From Roseibacillus sp. (GTDB lineage Bacteria; Verrucomicrobiota; Verrucomicrobiia; Verrucomicrobiales; Akkermansiaceae), in contig NZAC01000012.1 in NCBI GenBank assembly GCA_002686085.1, positions 32,115 through 96,114 of the forward strand: a stretch of 64,000 bases of DNA. The letters are read 5' to 3'. Below, piece by piece: positions 26,535-36,998 of the stretch. Both the position numbers and the translations under genes were made by a program. Under the pieces are notes generated by a model. It ran no database searches and was not told the DNA's origin. It saw only the letters and a list, made by a program, of their open reading frames with translations. Within the stretch, counting starts at the first letter, position 1, and every line of letters starts with the position of its first letter.

Positions 26535-27953
26535 ATGAATCGAACCACCCTAGCCGCCGCACTCATGCTCTTCGCTGCGACCGGCTCCGGCACCAGCCAG
26601 GACCTGAAATTAACCTACCACGGAGACCCAAAACCCCTTCCTCCTGGCGCGGTCGTCGAGGAATGGCCTCGGTTCCTTGGCGTCCGGGACAACGCGACCT
26701 CTCGGGAAACCAAGCTTCTCGACCGATGGCCCGAAGGGGGACCCAGCAAGGTCTGGGAACTGGAAACAGGTGAAGGCTACTCCAGCCCCCTGTTCGCCGA
26801 GGGCAGAATGATCTATTTCCACCGACTTAATCATAGCACCCTTACAGGGTCAGGTCAGGAGGCCATTGACTGCCTCGACCCGGATACAGGGAAGCGACAC
26901 TGGAGGGTCAAATATCCTGCCACCTACTCCGATCGTTATGGCTTTAGTCCCGGGCCCCGATCAAGCCCAGTGATTCACAAGGGCCGCATCTACGTCACAG
27001 GTGTCACTGGCCAGTTCCACTGCCTCGATCTCGAGACCGGAGCGATCCTGTGGAAGCGCGACCTCGGAAAGGAGTATAATATCCCAACCAACTTCTTTGG
27101 CTACGGACCCAGCCCCAGTCCTGTCTGGAAGGACCGGATTATTCTTAACGTTGGCGGTCGAGGTGCTGAAAACGGTGAGGGAGTGTGCGTCGCGGCCTTC
27201 TCTATCGCGGATGGGTCCACTCTCTGGGAGGTAAAAGACCAGTGGGGCGCAAGCTACGCCTCTCCCACTATCACAACACTGCAGGGAGTAGAGTGTGCCG
27301 TAGTCGCTGCAGCAGGGGAAAGCCGGCCCCCTCATGGGGGACTACTCGTCATCGATGTAAAGTCGGGGAAGGTCTACGACCGTTTCCCATGGAGAGCAGA
27401 CAAATACGAGTCTGTTCTAGCCTCGAGCCCACTTGTTCTCAGTGACCAGAGAATTTATCTCGGAGATTGTTACGGCGTCGGTGGCGTGGTCCTGGAATAC
27501 GACAAGAAGCTCAAATCCAAGATCGTCTGGAAAGAGCGCTGGTTCGGGATGCACTGGATGATGCCCCTACAGATTGATGGACACCTCTACGGATTCGCTG
27601 GACGCAATATCCCCGACACCCAGTTCAAATGCGCCAATGCCAATACCGGCGAGATTCTCTGGGAAGAGGATATGCAGTGGCGGGAAGGCGGGCGAATCAA
27701 CGGGCTTTTCCGGGGAAGCCTTCTCCGTGCGGATGAGCGGGTTTTCTGCCTCGGGGAGGACGGCGTCCTCGCAGAACTCAAGGTCAGCCCAAAGGGCGCC
27801 GAAACAGTTCAGAGAGCCCGTCTCTTTGCCGCTCGTTCCAGCTGGACCCTTCCTACCCTGCACAAAGGGCTTCTGTACGTCTCCCAGAACGAACACGACT
27901 TGCTTACGCAGGTCCCTCCTCGCATCATTTGCTACGACTTCCGGGGCAAGTAA
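26535..27953 (+). CDS. Exported PQQ-like beta-propeller (BamB/alcohol-dehydrogenase-like) protein
   Basis: A 472-residue exported protein; the ATG at 26535 gives a signal peptide (MNRTTLAAALMLFAATGSG). An upstream in-frame start at 26481 would hide the signal. Propeller blades show the tryptophan-docking repeats of the PQQ-like family, such as CLDPDTGKRHWRVKY, CLDLETGAILWKRDLG, SIADGSTLWEVKD and NANTGEILWEEDM. I see no clear set of PQQ-binding residues, so it may be structural or catalytic. It is a common secreted family in Verrucomicrobiota and Planctomycetota. The alcohol dehydrogenase gene follows after 17 bp, so they are probably co-transcribed. Confidence 0.85.
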   Translation: MNRTTLAAALMLFAATGSGTSQDLKLTYHGDPKPLPPGAVVEEWPRFLGVRDNATSRETKLLDRWPEGGPSKVWELETGEGYSSPLFAEGRMIYFHRLNHSTLTGSGQEAIDCLDPDTGKRHWRVKYPATYSDRYGFSPGPRSSPVIHKGRIYVTGVTGQFHCLDLETGAILWKRDLGKEYNIPTNFFGYGPSPSPVWKDRIILNVGGRGAENGEGVCVAAFSIADGSTLWEVKDQWGASYASPTITTLQGVECAVVAAAGESRPPHGGLLVIDVKSGKVYDRFPWRADKYESVLASSPLVLSDQRIYLGDCYGVGGVVLEYDKKLKSKIVWKERWFGMHWMMPLQIDGHLYGFAGRNIPDTQFKCANANTGEILWEEDMQWREGGRINGLFRGSLLRADERVFCLGEDGVLAELKVSPKGAETVQRARLFAARSSWTLPTLHKGLLYVSQNEHDLLTQVPPRIICYDFRGK

Positions 27954-27970
27954 TTAGTGTCCACCGCTTC

Positions 27971-29005
27971 ATGAAAGCCCTCGAACTAATCTCCCCGTCC
28001 ACCTTTGAACTTGTTGAAAAGGCTACACCCTTACCGGGTCCTGATGATCTTCTCATAGCCGTTAAGGCCTGTGGGATCTGCGGAAGTGACATCCACGGCA
28101 TGGACGGTAGCAGCGGACGGAGAATCCCTCCACTGGTAATGGGCCATGAGGCAGCCGGAATGATCGAAGGCTGTGGATCCAACGTTATCGGATGGACTGC
28201 GGGAGACCGGGTCACCTTTGACAGCACCATTTACTGCGGCAATTGCGATTACTGCCGAGCCGGGCGGGTCAATCTCTGCATGGACCGGGAAGTTCTTGGA
28301 GTCTCTACGCCAGACTTTCGCAGGCAGGGAGCGTTCGCAGATTATGTTGTCGTTCCCTCCCGAATCTGCCACCGGATTCCCGAAGGCCTCCCTTTTGAGG
28401 AAGCGGCCTTCGCAGAACCAGTTTCCGTCGCTCTCCACGCCGTTAACCGAGTTCATATCGCGGAAGGAGAAAGCGCGGTCGTCGTCGGCGCGGGGCTCAT
28501 TGGCCTTCTCGTCATCCAGTCTCTTAGACGAGCTGGCTGCAGGAATATTATCGCGATTGACCTCGCGGAGGAACGACTGAAACTGGCCCTGCAGCTTGGA
28601 GCAAGCTCGGCATTTCGACCCGACCACGATGACCTCCAGAGCACCATTTGCTCCCTGACCGGAGGCGAGGGGCCCGAGGCAGTACTGGAAGTTGTTGGTA
28701 TTAGCTCCACTGTAGAACTGGCCGTCAATATGGCCCGCAAAGGCGGGCGGGTATGCCTTGTCGGCAATCTTGCTCCAAGCGTTCAGTTTCCCCTGCAGGC
28801 GGCTGTGACGCGCGAATTGGACATCCTTGGTTCCTGCGCCATTAACGGCGAGTATCCAGATGCCATCGCAGCCATCGCAGCCGGCGAAATCGATGTCCGC
28901 GCTCTCACTTCCAGTGTTGTGCCCCTCGCCGAGGGAGCATCGTGGTTTTCCCGCCTCGAATCGGGAAAAGAATCGCTCATGAAAGTGATCCTGCAACCGG
29001 GGTAA
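27971..29005 (+). CDS. Zinc-dependent alcohol/polyol dehydrogenase (MDR family)
   Basis: NAD(P)-dependent oxidoreductase of 344 residues, cytoplasmic. Catalytic zinc ligands lie in ACGICGSDIHG (Cys) and MGHEAAG (His/Glu); the structural zinc cysteines are in CGNCDYCRAGRVNLC. The Rossmann motif is VVGAGLIGLLV. It resembles sorbitol/threonine dehydrogenases; the true substrate is unknown. I chose the ATG at 27971 (MKALELISPS); a longer start at 27929 would overlap the previous gene. With the following SDR it could form a small sugar or polyol oxidation operon. Confidence 0.9.
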   Translation: MKALELISPSTFELVEKATPLPGPDDLLIAVKACGICGSDIHGMDGSSGRRIPPLVMGHEAAGMIEGCGSNVIGWTAGDRVTFDSTIYCGNCDYCRAGRVNLCMDREVLGVSTPDFRRQGAFADYVVVPSRICHRIPEGLPFEEAAFAEPVSVALHAVNRVHIAEGESAVVVGAGLIGLLVIQSLRRAGCRNIIAIDLAEERLKLALQLGASSAFRPDHDDLQSTICSLTGGEGPEAVLEVVGISSTVELAVNMARKGGRVCLVGNLAPSVQFPLQAAVTRELDILGSCAINGEYPDAIAAIAAGEIDVRALTSSVVPLAEGASWFSRLESGKESLMKVILQPG

Positions 29006-29040
29006 CCTGATCCTCTCTACCCAATCCTCTTTACATCTAT

Positions 29041-29829
29041 ATGCCTGCCTCTCTTTTTGATCTTTCTGGGAAAACTGCCTTCGTGAGCGGAGCCAGCCGT
29101 GGCCTCGGCAAGGGCTTTGCCCTCGCCCTCGCACGGGCGGGAGCCGACCTCGTGATTTCGAGTCGAAGCGGGGAAGGTCCACTACTCGAGACCAAGAGCG
29201 AAATTGAGAAACTGGGGCGCAAAGCGTGGACAGTCTCTCTCGATGTCCGCAACGAGGAGAGCATCAAACAATCTACCGCCCTCGCGTGGGAGCAGGCCGG
29301 AAAAATCGATATTCTTGTCAATAATGCAGGATGCAACGTACGCAAGCCCGCCTTGGAGGTGACCTGGGATGACTGGAACCTGGTTCTTGAGACCAATCTT
29401 CGGGGGTTATTCTTTCTCGCGCAGACTCATGCCGCCCTGATGATTCCCCGACAATATGGGCGCATTATCAATATGGGTTCAGTCACATGCGTAGCCGGCT
29501 ACGCAGGACTCGCTCCCTACGGAGCAAGCCGAGGAGGAGTCAAGCAACTGACCATGAGTCTGGCCCACGACTGGGGATCCCATGGACTCACCGTCAACTG
29601 CCTTGCTCCCGGATGGTTTCGAACCGAGCAAAATAAGGTCATGTACGAGGATGAGGGTTGGGTTGATTACCTGCGTGAGCGCATTCCTCTCGACCGGCCA
29701 GGCTCACCCGGGGATCTCGACGGCACGGTAGTGTGGCTGGCTTCTGATGCCAGTGCCTATGTGACCGGTCAGACGATTCTTGTCGATGGAGGTATCTCGG
29801 TTGGCCCGGTCCGAGCCATCCCTTCGTAG
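29041..29829 (+). CDS. Short-chain dehydrogenase/reductase
   Basis: Classical SDR of 262 residues, closest in appearance to gluconate/2-deoxygluconate dehydrogenases. Cofactor motif SGASRGLGKGFA, the NNAG motif in ILVNNAGCN and the catalytic serine in NMGSVTC are normal. The catalytic YxxxK is YGASR, so the active-site lysine is replaced by arginine. The end is the usual ASAYVTGQTILVDGGIS. It lies 35 bp after the alcohol dehydrogenase, in the same orientation. Confidence 0.9.
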   Translation: MPASLFDLSGKTAFVSGASRGLGKGFALALARAGADLVISSRSGEGPLLETKSEIEKLGRKAWTVSLDVRNEESIKQSTALAWEQAGKIDILVNNAGCNVRKPALEVTWDDWNLVLETNLRGLFFLAQTHAALMIPRQYGRIINMGSVTCVAGYAGLAPYGASRGGVKQLTMSLAHDWGSHGLTVNCLAPGWFRTEQNKVMYEDEGWVDYLRERIPLDRPGSPGDLDGTVVWLASDASAYVTGQTILVDGGISVGPVRAIPS

Positions 29830-29893
29830 TCGTCTCCACAACGCTATCTACGAACCTGTCTCATAGGTGTTTACAGAGGTTTCTTCTTGGTTT

Positions 29894-29927
29894 TACATAT
29901 CAACATATCGAGATTCGTTGATTTGTA
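29894..29927 (+). promoter_or_regulatory. Candidate operator upstream of metH
   Basis: Inverted repeat TACATATCAAC-N12-GTTGATTTGTA: 11-bp arms with a single mismatch, 39 bp before the first methionine synthase gene. Its size and AT-rich symmetry fit a dimeric repressor site. In some proteobacteria metH-type genes are controlled by the ArsR-family SahR repressor, but no regulator is visible here, so the protein is unknown. Confidence 0.5.
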
Positions 29928-29966
29928 TCTTGCAAATCCGACTCTTAGTTCTAGGTTCAGGAGGCG

Positions 29967-31073
29967 ATGAGATCGGACCCTACCGCGAAACTTCACGACC
30001 TCTTTCGCTCCCGAGTCGCACTTCTTGACGGTGCGATGGGGACCACTATCCGGGAATACAGTCTCTCTGAGTCTGCAGCCCGGGGTGACCGGTTTGCTGA
30101 TGCACCTCAGGATTTGCTGAACAACGGAGACATCCTTTCCCTCACCCAACCAGACACCATCGCAGACATCCACCGGAGGTTTCTCGATGCAGGATCAGAC
30201 ATCATCGAGACCAATACATTCTCGGCTACGACCCTGTCCCAAGCCGAATTTTTTATTGAGGACCCCCGCGAACAAGGAGGCCGCAAGGATCCCGCATTCT
30301 TTCAAAAGGTTCTCGAGGACGACTTCCTTCGTGGACTCGTCGAAGACCTGAATATCGAGAGCACTCGCATTGCCAGAGAGCAGGCTGATCGTATCGAAGA
30401 AGAAACTGGAACTCCCCGTTTTGTTGCGGGTGCGATTGGCCCATTAACGCTGTCTCTGAGCAACGCCCCGGATCATGACGATCCCTCATTTCGTCCAGTC
30501 ACTTTTGATCAGGTGCAGGCTAGCTATCTTCATCAGGCTCGAGCTCTGGTTGAAGGCGGATGCGACCTTCTCCTCGTGGAGACAATCTTTGACTCACTGA
30601 ATGCGAAAGCAGCCTTGGTTGCGATCCAGCAGCTCTTCGAGGAGCGGGGTTCATCTCTACCTGTCATTGTCTCCGCAGCGATTGGAAGTGGTGGAGCGAC
30701 CCTGATTTCGGCTCAGCGGATCGAAGCATTCTGGATAGCGGTCCGTCACATCAAACCCCTCGCAGTCGGACTGAATTGCTGTGAAGGACCGGATGTCCTT
30801 CGGCCCTTCGTGGCGGAGCTGGCAGAGTCTGTTGATTGCTTTACCTCCTGCTACCCTAACGCCGGGTTACCCAATCCCCTGGCCCCAACCGGGTTTGACC
30901 TCGAGCCTCACCATATGGCTGAATACATGGGGGAATTCGCGAAGTCTGGACTACTCAATATAGCAGGTGGCTGCTGTGGTAATACCCCCAGCCACATTGC
31001 TGCAATCGCAGAGGCGGTGAAACCTCATCAACCACGTATACCCAGGGCGCGGGCAATGACTCTTTCTGGATGA
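29967..31073 (+). CDS. metH: Methionine synthase, homocysteine-binding module (split MetH, part 1)
   Basis: The 368-residue homocysteine S-methyltransferase barrel of cobalamin-dependent methionine synthase. [13 protein letters not shown] near residue 19 opens the domain; the zinc ligands are in GLNCCEG and [11 protein letters not shown], and [10 protein letters not shown] lies in the substrate region. In most bacteria this module is the N-terminal third of a ~1200-residue MetH; here it is a separate gene overlapping the next by four bases (ATGA), so the two should be made together. AGGAGG lies two bases before the ATG, unusually close. Confidence 0.93.
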   Translation: MRSDPTAKLHDLFRSRVALLDGAMGTTIREYSLSESAARGDRFADAPQDLLNNGDILSLTQPDTIADIHRRFLDAGSDIIETNTFSATTLSQAEFFIEDPREQGGRKDPAFFQKVLEDDFLRGLVEDLNIESTRIAREQADRIEEETGTPRFVAGAIGPLTLSLSNAPDHDDPSFRPVTFDQVQASYLHQARALVEGGCDLLLVETIFDSLNAKAALVAIQQLFEERGSSLPVIVSAAIGSGGATLISAQRIEAFWIAVRHIKPLAVGLNCCEGPDVLRPFVAELAESVDCFTSCYPNAGLPNPLAPTGFDLEPHHMAEYMGEFAKSGLLNIAGGCCGNTPSHIAAIAEAVKPHQPRIPRARAMTLSG

Positions 31074-33769
31074 TGACTCCTGAATCCCTACCTCTATGTC
31101 TTAGCGGTACTGACGCCTACGTGCACGGGCCAGGGTCAACATTTCTTATTATCGGTGAGCGGACGAATGTGGCGGGGTCGCCCCGCTTCCGAAAATTAAT
31201 CAAGGAAGACCGCCTCGAAGAGGCCGTCGAGGTTGCACGCCAGCAGGTCAGCAATGGGGCCAACGTAATTGATATCTGCTTCGACGAAGGACTCATTGAT
31301 GGAGTCGCCATGATGACCCGGTTCCTTCACCTTCTCCAAGGCGAGCCAGATGTCGCAAGAGTTCCCTTCATGATCGATTCTTCGAAGTGGGAAATTCTCG
31401 AGGCAGGTGTCAAATGCCTGCAGGGTAAAGGCATTCTCAATTCCATTTCTTTAAAGGAGGGAGAAGAGCGATTCATAGAACAAGCCAGAATTATCCGCCG
31501 CTTCGGAGCAGCAGTCGTAGTGATGGCATTTGACGAGCAAGGACAAGCCGCAACCTACAAGGACAAGACGAGAATATGCGAGCGAGCCTATCGCATCCTC
31601 GTCGATCGGGTGGATTTCCCACCAGAAGACATTATTTTTGATCCTAATATCCTGACAGTCGCTACAGGTATCGAAGAGCACAACAACTATGCTGTCGATT
31701 TCATTGAAGCCACGCGATGGATTAAGGAGAACCTTCCTCACGCCCGGGTCTCAGGAGGTGTATCCAATATCTCTTTCTCCTTCCGCGGCAATAACATCGT
31801 CAGGGAGGCGATGCACTCGGCATTTCTTTTTCATGCCACGCAGGCAGGAATGGACATGGGAATTGTCAACGCTGGGATGCTCGAGGTCTACGACGAAATT
31901 TCTCCTAGGCTGCTTAAGGGTGTCGAGGATGTCATTCTTAACCGACATCCTGACGCTACTGACCAGCTCCTCTCAATTGCTGAAGATTTCATAGGAAAAG
32001 AAGGAAAAAAACAGAAGGTCGATCTTCGATGGAGAGAATCCTCGGTAGAAAAGCGTCTCGAGTATGCCCTGTTGAAGGGCATTACCGAATTCATCGACTC
32101 GGACACTGAGGAGGCCCGAAAGCAATATGGCCGTCCATTGAAGGTCATTGAAGGCCCGCTCATGGATGGCATGTCTATCGTGGGAGACCTTTTCGGAGAG
32201 GGTAAAATGTTTCTCCCTCAGGTAGTAAAGTCGGCCCGTGTCATGAAAAAGGCTGTTGCGTGGCTCACTCCCTTCATGGAAGAGGAAAAAGCTGCCAATC
32301 CCGACCAGCGCTCTGCCGGCAGAATCGTCATGGCTACTGTAAAGGGCGATGTTCATGATATCGGCAAGAACATCGTTGGCGTGGTCCTCTCCTGTAATGG
32401 CTTCGAAGTGAAAGATCTGGGCGTGATGGTTTCCTGCGAGAAGATTCTTGAAGCAGCTCGGGAACACAACGCAGACATCATTGGGCTGTCAGGGCTGATT
32501 ACTCCCTCCCTCGATGAAATGATTCACGTGGCCTCTGAGATGGAGCGAGCACAAATGGACACTCCGCTCCTTATCGGAGGCGCCACCACCTCAGCCGCCC
32601 ACACCGCAATTAAGATTGCTCCCGCCTATTCAGGGCCAGTCGTCCATGTTCTTGACGCCTCTCGATCAGTACCGGTTACCACTGCTCTGCTGAGTCCCGA
32701 CAATCGCGACGAATTCAGAAAGAAAAACCAGAAAAAACAGGAGGAGCACCGCCTCTCCTTCAGCGGAGGCAAACGCAAACCATCCATATCCCTGTCTGAG
32801 GCACGGGCAAACCGTTTTAAATGCGACTGGGAAACCTATTCTCCCCCAGTTCCCGAATTTATGGGCACCAGGGTCGTCGAGCACCAGTCCATCAGGGAAT
32901 TGACCAACTACATCGACTGGTCTCCTTTCTTTCATGCTTGGGGCCTACGAGGTGTCTGGAAAAATGAAGAGCAGATACTGAAGACTCGAAACGCAGAACA
33001 AGCCGATGAAGCGGCAAAGCTTTACATCGAGGCTAACGAAATGCTGGAAACCATTATCTCGCAAAACCTGCTTGAGGCACAGGGAGTGTTCGGTTTTTTC
33101 CCAGCGAACTCGGATGGTGATGACTTGGTCGTCTGGACTGATGAAAATCGGTCTCACGAAAGAATCCGGTTTCACACCTTACGCCAACAAATCAAAAAGG
33201 ACAGTGACAAGCCCCACTATGCCCTCGCTGATTTTCTCAGCAATGACCCTTCCACGAGTGATTACCTCGGGGGATTCGTGGTGGGAATTCACGGCGCTGA
33301 CGAGTGGGCAAAGAATCTGGAAGAGCAGCATGATCCCTACCAGGCAATCATGGCCAAAGCCCTTGCTGACCGTTGCGCTGAAGCCTTTGCCGAACTACTT
33401 CATCACCGTGCCCGGGTGGCGTGGTCCATTGAGAGCCCTCATCAGTTTTCCAGAGAAGAACTGATTCATGAGAATTACAGAGGAATTCGCCCCGCTCCAG
33501 GATACCCCGCACAGCCGGATCATACCGAGAAGCCCCTCCTGTTTGATTTACTTGAGGCTAGTCAGTCCACCGGGGTTAGCCTGACAGAATCACACGCCAT
33601 GCACCCAGGGGCATCAGTATGCGGACTCTACTTCTCTCACCCAGAAAGCCGATACTTTGCCATCAACTCGCTACAGGAGGATCAGGTAGAAGATTACGCC
33701 AAGCGAAAGGGCATGAGCAGGGCGGAGTGTGAAAAATGGCTGGGGCCGTGGCTGGGATACGAAGGTTAG
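31070..33769 (+). CDS. metH: Methionine synthase, folate-, cobalamin- and SAM-activation modules (split MetH, part 2)
   Basis: An 899-residue protein carrying the remaining MetH modules. The pterin-binding barrel begins [18 protein letters not shown] (near residue 27). The cobalamin cap and Rossmann domains (~330-550) contain [13 protein letters not shown], with the DxHxxG histidine that ligates cobalt, plus [12 protein letters not shown] and [11 protein letters not shown]. The C-terminal activation domain (~600-899) shows [15 protein letters not shown] and the typical [20 protein letters not shown]. It transfers the methyl group of methyl-tetrahydrofolate via cobalamin to homocysteine bound by the preceding protein. 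Convergent with typA. Confidence 0.95.
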   Translation: MMTPESLPLCLSGTDAYVHGPGSTFLIIGERTNVAGSPRFRKLIKEDRLEEAVEVARQQVSNGANVIDICFDEGLIDGVAMMTRFLHLLQGEPDVARVPFMIDSSKWEILEAGVKCLQGKGILNSISLKEGEERFIEQARIIRRFGAAVVVMAFDEQGQAATYKDKTRICERAYRILVDRVDFPPEDIIFDPNILTVATGIEEHNNYAVDFIEATRWIKENLPHARVSGGVSNISFSFRGNNIVREAMHSAFLFHATQAGMDMGIVNAGMLEVYDEISPRLLKGVEDVILNRHPDATDQLLSIAEDFIGKEGKKQKVDLRWRESSVEKRLEYALLKGITEFIDSDTEEARKQYGRPLKVIEGPLMDGMSIVGDLFGEGKMFLPQVVKSARVMKKAVAWLTPFMEEEKAANPDQRSAGRIVMATVKGDVHDIGKNIVGVVLSCNGFEVKDLGVMVSCEKILEAAREHNADIIGLSGLITPSLDEMIHVASEMERAQMDTPLLIGGATTSAAHTAIKIAPAYSGPVVHVLDASRSVPVTTALLSPDNRDEFRKKNQKKQEEHRLSFSGGKRKPSISLSEARANRFKCDWETYSPPVPEFMGTRVVEHQSIRELTNYIDWSPFFHAWGLRGVWKNEEQILKTRNAEQADEAAKLYIEANEMLETIISQNLLEAQGVFGFFPANSDGDDLVVWTDENRSHERIRFHTLRQQIKKDSDKPHYALADFLSNDPSTSDYLGGFVVGIHGADEWAKNLEEQHDPYQAIMAKALADRCAEAFAELLHHRARVAWSIESPHQFSREELIHENYRGIRPAPGYPAQPDHTEKPLLFDLLEASQSTGVSLTESHAMHPGASVCGLYFSHPESRYFAINSLQEDQVEDYAKRKGMSRAECEKWLGPWLGYEG

Positions 33770-33787
33770 ATCTGCAGGAGACTGAGT

Positions 33788-35599
33788 CTATCCATTCTTT
33801 TCACTACGCTTCCTCTCATGAGGGCAAAGAATCCGCTTACGGAGCCGAATAAGGTTAGGAGTGGCCTCCACGAATTCGTCTGGCTCAATATACTCGATTG
33901 CCCTCTCCAAGCTCATCTTGATAGGAGGCCTCAATCCTTCATCGATACTCTTCGTTGCAGAACGATGGTTGGTAAGATTCTTAGCTTTGGTGGGATTCAC
34001 CGGCAGATCCCCGGAACGTGAGTTTTCGCCAACGATCTGACCCTCATATACCTCATCGGACGGCCCCACAAAAAGCCTCCCTCTCTCCTCGAGTCCCTCT
34101 AAGGAATATGCCATGGCTGTGCCCGTCGACATGGACACCAGGCACCCCTGTTCCCGGGCCCTAATTTTACCCACAACCGGCCGGTATTCCTTGAAAAGGT
34201 GAGACATGACACCATGACCACTCGTCAGATTCATGAGTTCAAACTCAAAACCTATCAACCCACGAGTCGGAATAATGACTTCCAGATAGCTCATGCTTCC
34301 ACGAGGCTCCATCACTTCAACCACTCCCTTTCGGTTCGCCAGAGTCTGAATCACTCCTCCGGTCATATCTCCGGGAAGCTCAAGATAGAGAGTCTCAAAG
34401 GGCTCCACCTCAACGCCATTCTCTTGGTGAGTAATTACCGTGGGCCGAGAGACCAAAACCTCGTAATCCTCGCGGCGCATGGTTTCCACCAAAACAGCAA
34501 TCTGCATCGCCCCACGAGCTGCGACATTAAAAACCCCAGCTTGGTCTGACTCATTTACCTCGATGGATACATTAGTCTTAATCTCTCTCTGCAGCCGATC
34601 CCATAGAGCTCGAGAGGTCACGTTCCTGCCATCTCGCCCTGCAAAAGGGCCATCGTTGACCGCAAACTGCATCTGAACGGTGGGCGGATCGATGGCTACA
34701 AAGGGTAAGGGCTCCGCTCCCTCATTCGCCGCAAGAGTCTCTCCGATATCTACATCCTCAAATCCTGCCAGACCAATGATGTTCCCAGCCTCACCTACCG
34801 CTGCATCCTGGGTGCCAAGTTTAGCATATTCGAAAACCTTGGTAACCTTACTCCGCACGCGGCTCCCATCCTCTCGCAACAGCCAAAGAACATCTCCCTT
34901 GGCAACTTTTCCAGATTCCACTCGTCCCAGCGAGATACGTCCAACGTAATCATCCCAGTCGATATTACTGACCAGCATGCGGAAGGGAGCTCCCGAGTCC
35001 ACCTTCGGAGGAGGCACCCTTTTCAGGATCACCTCAATCAATGGCTCAACACTACTCCGATCATCACTCTTGAGATCCGTAACAAAATAACCCTCTTTTG
35101 CGCTCCCATAAAGAACTGGGGCTTCGAACTGGTCTTCGGTGGCTCCAAGCTCGATCAGCAATTCAAGCACACGATCCTGCACTCCCAAGGGATCAGCCGC
35201 TTCACGATCAATCTTGTTAATCACAAGGATAGGGAGAATTCCCTCCGCCAACGCTTTTCGGAGAACAAACCGGGTTTGAGCCTGCGGTCCCTCAAACGCA
35301 TCAACGACCAGTAACACTCCGTCCACCATTCGCATGACTCGCTCAACCTCACCTCCAAAATCAGCATGCCCCGGCGTATCTACAATATTGATGGTCTTAT
35401 CCCCCCACTTGACTGCAGTATTCTTTGATTTGATCGTGATCCCTTTCTCCCGCTCCAGATCCATGGAATCCATAGCTCGCTCCTCAAGCTTCTGATGGGC
35501 TTCGACAACTCCCCCCGCCTTGAGCAATTCATCAACAAGCGTTGTCTTCCCGTGATCTACGTGGGCGATGATCGCGATATTTCGAATATGCTCAGTCAT
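33788..35599 (-). CDS. typA: Translational GTPase TypA/BipA
   Basis: Ribosome-binding GTPase of 603 residues involved in stress adaptation and 50S assembly. G1 [10 protein letters not shown]3 [10 protein letters not shown] and G4 [10 protein letters not shown] are intact. Domains II, III and V follow in the usual order, with the TypA-specific [16 protein letters not shown] and [20 protein letters not shown] near residue 460, and the C-terminal [13 protein letters not shown]. Its 5' leader contains possible alternative hairpins at 35623-35662. Confidence 0.97.
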   Translation of the reverse strand: MTEHIRNIAIIAHVDHGKTTLVDELLKAGGVVEAHQKLEERAMDSMDLEREKGITIKSKNTAVKWGDKTINIVDTPGHADFGGEVERVMRMVDGVLLVVDAFEGPQAQTRFVLRKALAEGILPILVINKIDREAADPLGVQDRVLELLIELGATEDQFEAPVLYGSAKEGYFVTDLKSDDRSSVEPLIEVILKRVPPPKVDSGAPFRMLVSNIDWDDYVGRISLGRVESGKVAKGDVLWLLREDGSRVRSKVTKVFEYAKLGTQDAAVGEAGNIIGLAGFEDVDIGETLAANEGAEPLPFVAIDPPTVQMQFAVNDGPFAGRDGRNVTSRALWDRLQREIKTNVSIEVNESDQAGVFNVAARGAMQIAVLVETMRREDYEVLVSRPTVITHQENGVEVEPFETLYLELPGDMTGGVIQTLANRKGVVEVMEPRGSMSYLEVIIPTRGLIGFEFELMNLTSGHGVMSHLFKEYRPVVGKIRAREQGCLVSMSTGTAMAYSLEGLEERGRLFVGPSDEVYEGQIVGENSRSGDLPVNPTKAKNLTNHRSATKSIDEGLRPPIKMSLERAIEYIEPDEFVEATPNLIRLRKRILCPHERKRSEKNG

Positions 35600-35618
35600 G
35601 GATTCAATTCGAGTAGGG

Positions 35619-35662
35619 AAAAGCCCGGGAAGCCCGGTTCAGGCTGCGTTTGGCAGGCCGGG
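35619..35662 (-). promoter_or_regulatory. Possible mutually exclusive hairpins in the typA leader
   Basis: On the minus strand three arms occur in order: A (CCCGG, 35662-35658), B (CCGGG, 35637-35633) and C (CCCGG, 35629-35625). A can pair with B, or B with C through a CTT loop; C is followed by GCTTTTC. B:C would be a weak terminator and A:B would prevent it. Only four T follow and the stems are 5 bp, so this is suggestive only. Confidence 0.3.
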
Positions 35663-35758
35663 AGACTCCGTAATATTTCCTTAAATGCAAGCGCTTGAGT
35701 CATCAAATCGGAGACACTTCTTGCTTGCTTCCTCCATCACCCCTCTGACTTTTACCCC

Positions 35759-36964
35759 ATGGCCCGTATTCTTCTCATTGGCGCGGGTGGTGTTGCGAAC
35801 GTAATCGCGGTTAAGGTTGCACAGGAGCCGGATACCTTTTCCTCCCTGTGCATAGCCAGTCGTACTCACGAAAAATGTGAAAAAATAGCTGGAAGGATAA
35901 AAGCAGCCCTCCCAGTGGACACAGCACAAGTTGACGCCAGCGACAGCGCTTCAATCGCTAGCCTCATCAGGAGAGTAGCCGCTTCTATCGTCATCAACGC
36001 GGCTCTTCCGGAGCAGAATCTTCCGATTATGGAGGCATGTCTGGAGGCTGGGGCGCATTATATTGATACTTCGGCCCCGGAACCTGTTCCCGGCGCCTAC
36101 GAGTTATTTTCCTACCGGTGGCAACTCGCTTACCATGACCGCTTCAGAGCTGCAGGACTTACGGCGCTCCTCTCCATCGGGTTCGATCCTGGGGTAACCA
36201 ATGTCTTCGCAGCTCATCTAGCGGGGATCTTTGACCAGATTCAAACTATCGACATCATCGACTGTAACGGAGGCTCGCACCATCACCCATTCGCAACGAA
36301 CTTTAATCCGGTCACAAATTTGCAGGAAGTCAGTCAACCTTCTCTCTGGTGGGAAAATGACCAATGGCATGAAGAGCCCGCCTTCCAAACGACGAAAGTA
36401 TTTACTCTCCCCGACCTCGGATCACGCCAGCTCACCCGCCTCTATCACGAGGAGCTTGAAACACTCGTTGAACGGATTAGCGGTCTGGAACGAGCCCAAT
36501 TCTGGATGGGGCTCTCTGAAGACTACCTTCAACACGTTACGGCCCTCTCCGAAATCGGGTTGCTTTCAATGAGTCCTGTAGAGCATGACGGCATTCCAAT
36601 AGTACCGCTCGAATTTCTCAGCAAGACCCTGCCTGACCCTTCTACTCTTGGCCCAGACTATACAGGAAAAACAAACATTGGCTGCCTCGCTCGTGGCCTC
36701 ATGGAAGGAAGAGAAGTAACCCGTTACCTCTACAACCTTTGTGACCATGAAGAAGCGTTTGCAGAGACCGGGGCTCATGCGGTCAGCTACACTGCAGGGG
36801 TCCCCCCCGTCGTTGCTGCGGAGCTTCTCCTCTCTCCTCATACCGACTGGAACAAACCCGGCGTTTGGGTCCCCGAAGATTTACCGACAGCTCCACTCCT
36901 AACCCGGCTCGCCCACAGGGGCCTGCCATGGAAGCTGGTTGACGGAGATTCTCTCTGCTCCTGA
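35759..36964 (+). CDS. Saccharopine dehydrogenase-family protein, probable carboxynorspermidine synthase
   Basis: A 401-residue NAD(P)-dependent enzyme. The N-terminal Rossmann motif is LLIGAGGVANVIAVKVAQ, followed by CIASRTHEKCEKIAGRIK, and the substrate domain has LSIGFDPGVTNVFAAHL and DIIDCNGGSHHHPFATNFNP. This pattern matches carboxynorspermidine dehydrogenase/synthase, which condenses a diamine with aspartate semialdehyde on the alternative spermidine route. Lysine-pathway saccharopine reductase is the other option. The cognate decarboxylase is not next to it. It is convergent with ftsZ. Confidence 0.82.
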   Translation: MARILLIGAGGVANVIAVKVAQEPDTFSSLCIASRTHEKCEKIAGRIKAALPVDTAQVDASDSASIASLIRRVAASIVINAALPEQNLPIMEACLEAGAHYIDTSAPEPVPGAYELFSYRWQLAYHDRFRAAGLTALLSIGFDPGVTNVFAAHLAGIFDQIQTIDIIDCNGGSHHHPFATNFNPVTNLQEVSQPSLWWENDQWHEEPAFQTTKVFTLPDLGSRQLTRLYHEELETLVERISGLERAQFWMGLSEDYLQHVTALSEIGLLSMSPVEHDGIPIVPLEFLSKTLPDPSTLGPDYTGKTNIGCLARGLMEGREVTRYLYNLCDHEEAFAETGAHAVSYTAGVPPVVAAELLLSPHTDWNKPGVWVPEDLPTAPLLTRLAHRGLPWKLVDGDSLCS

Positions 36965-36998
36965 AAAGGCTTTCCTCTCTACCCCAATCGCCTTACGC

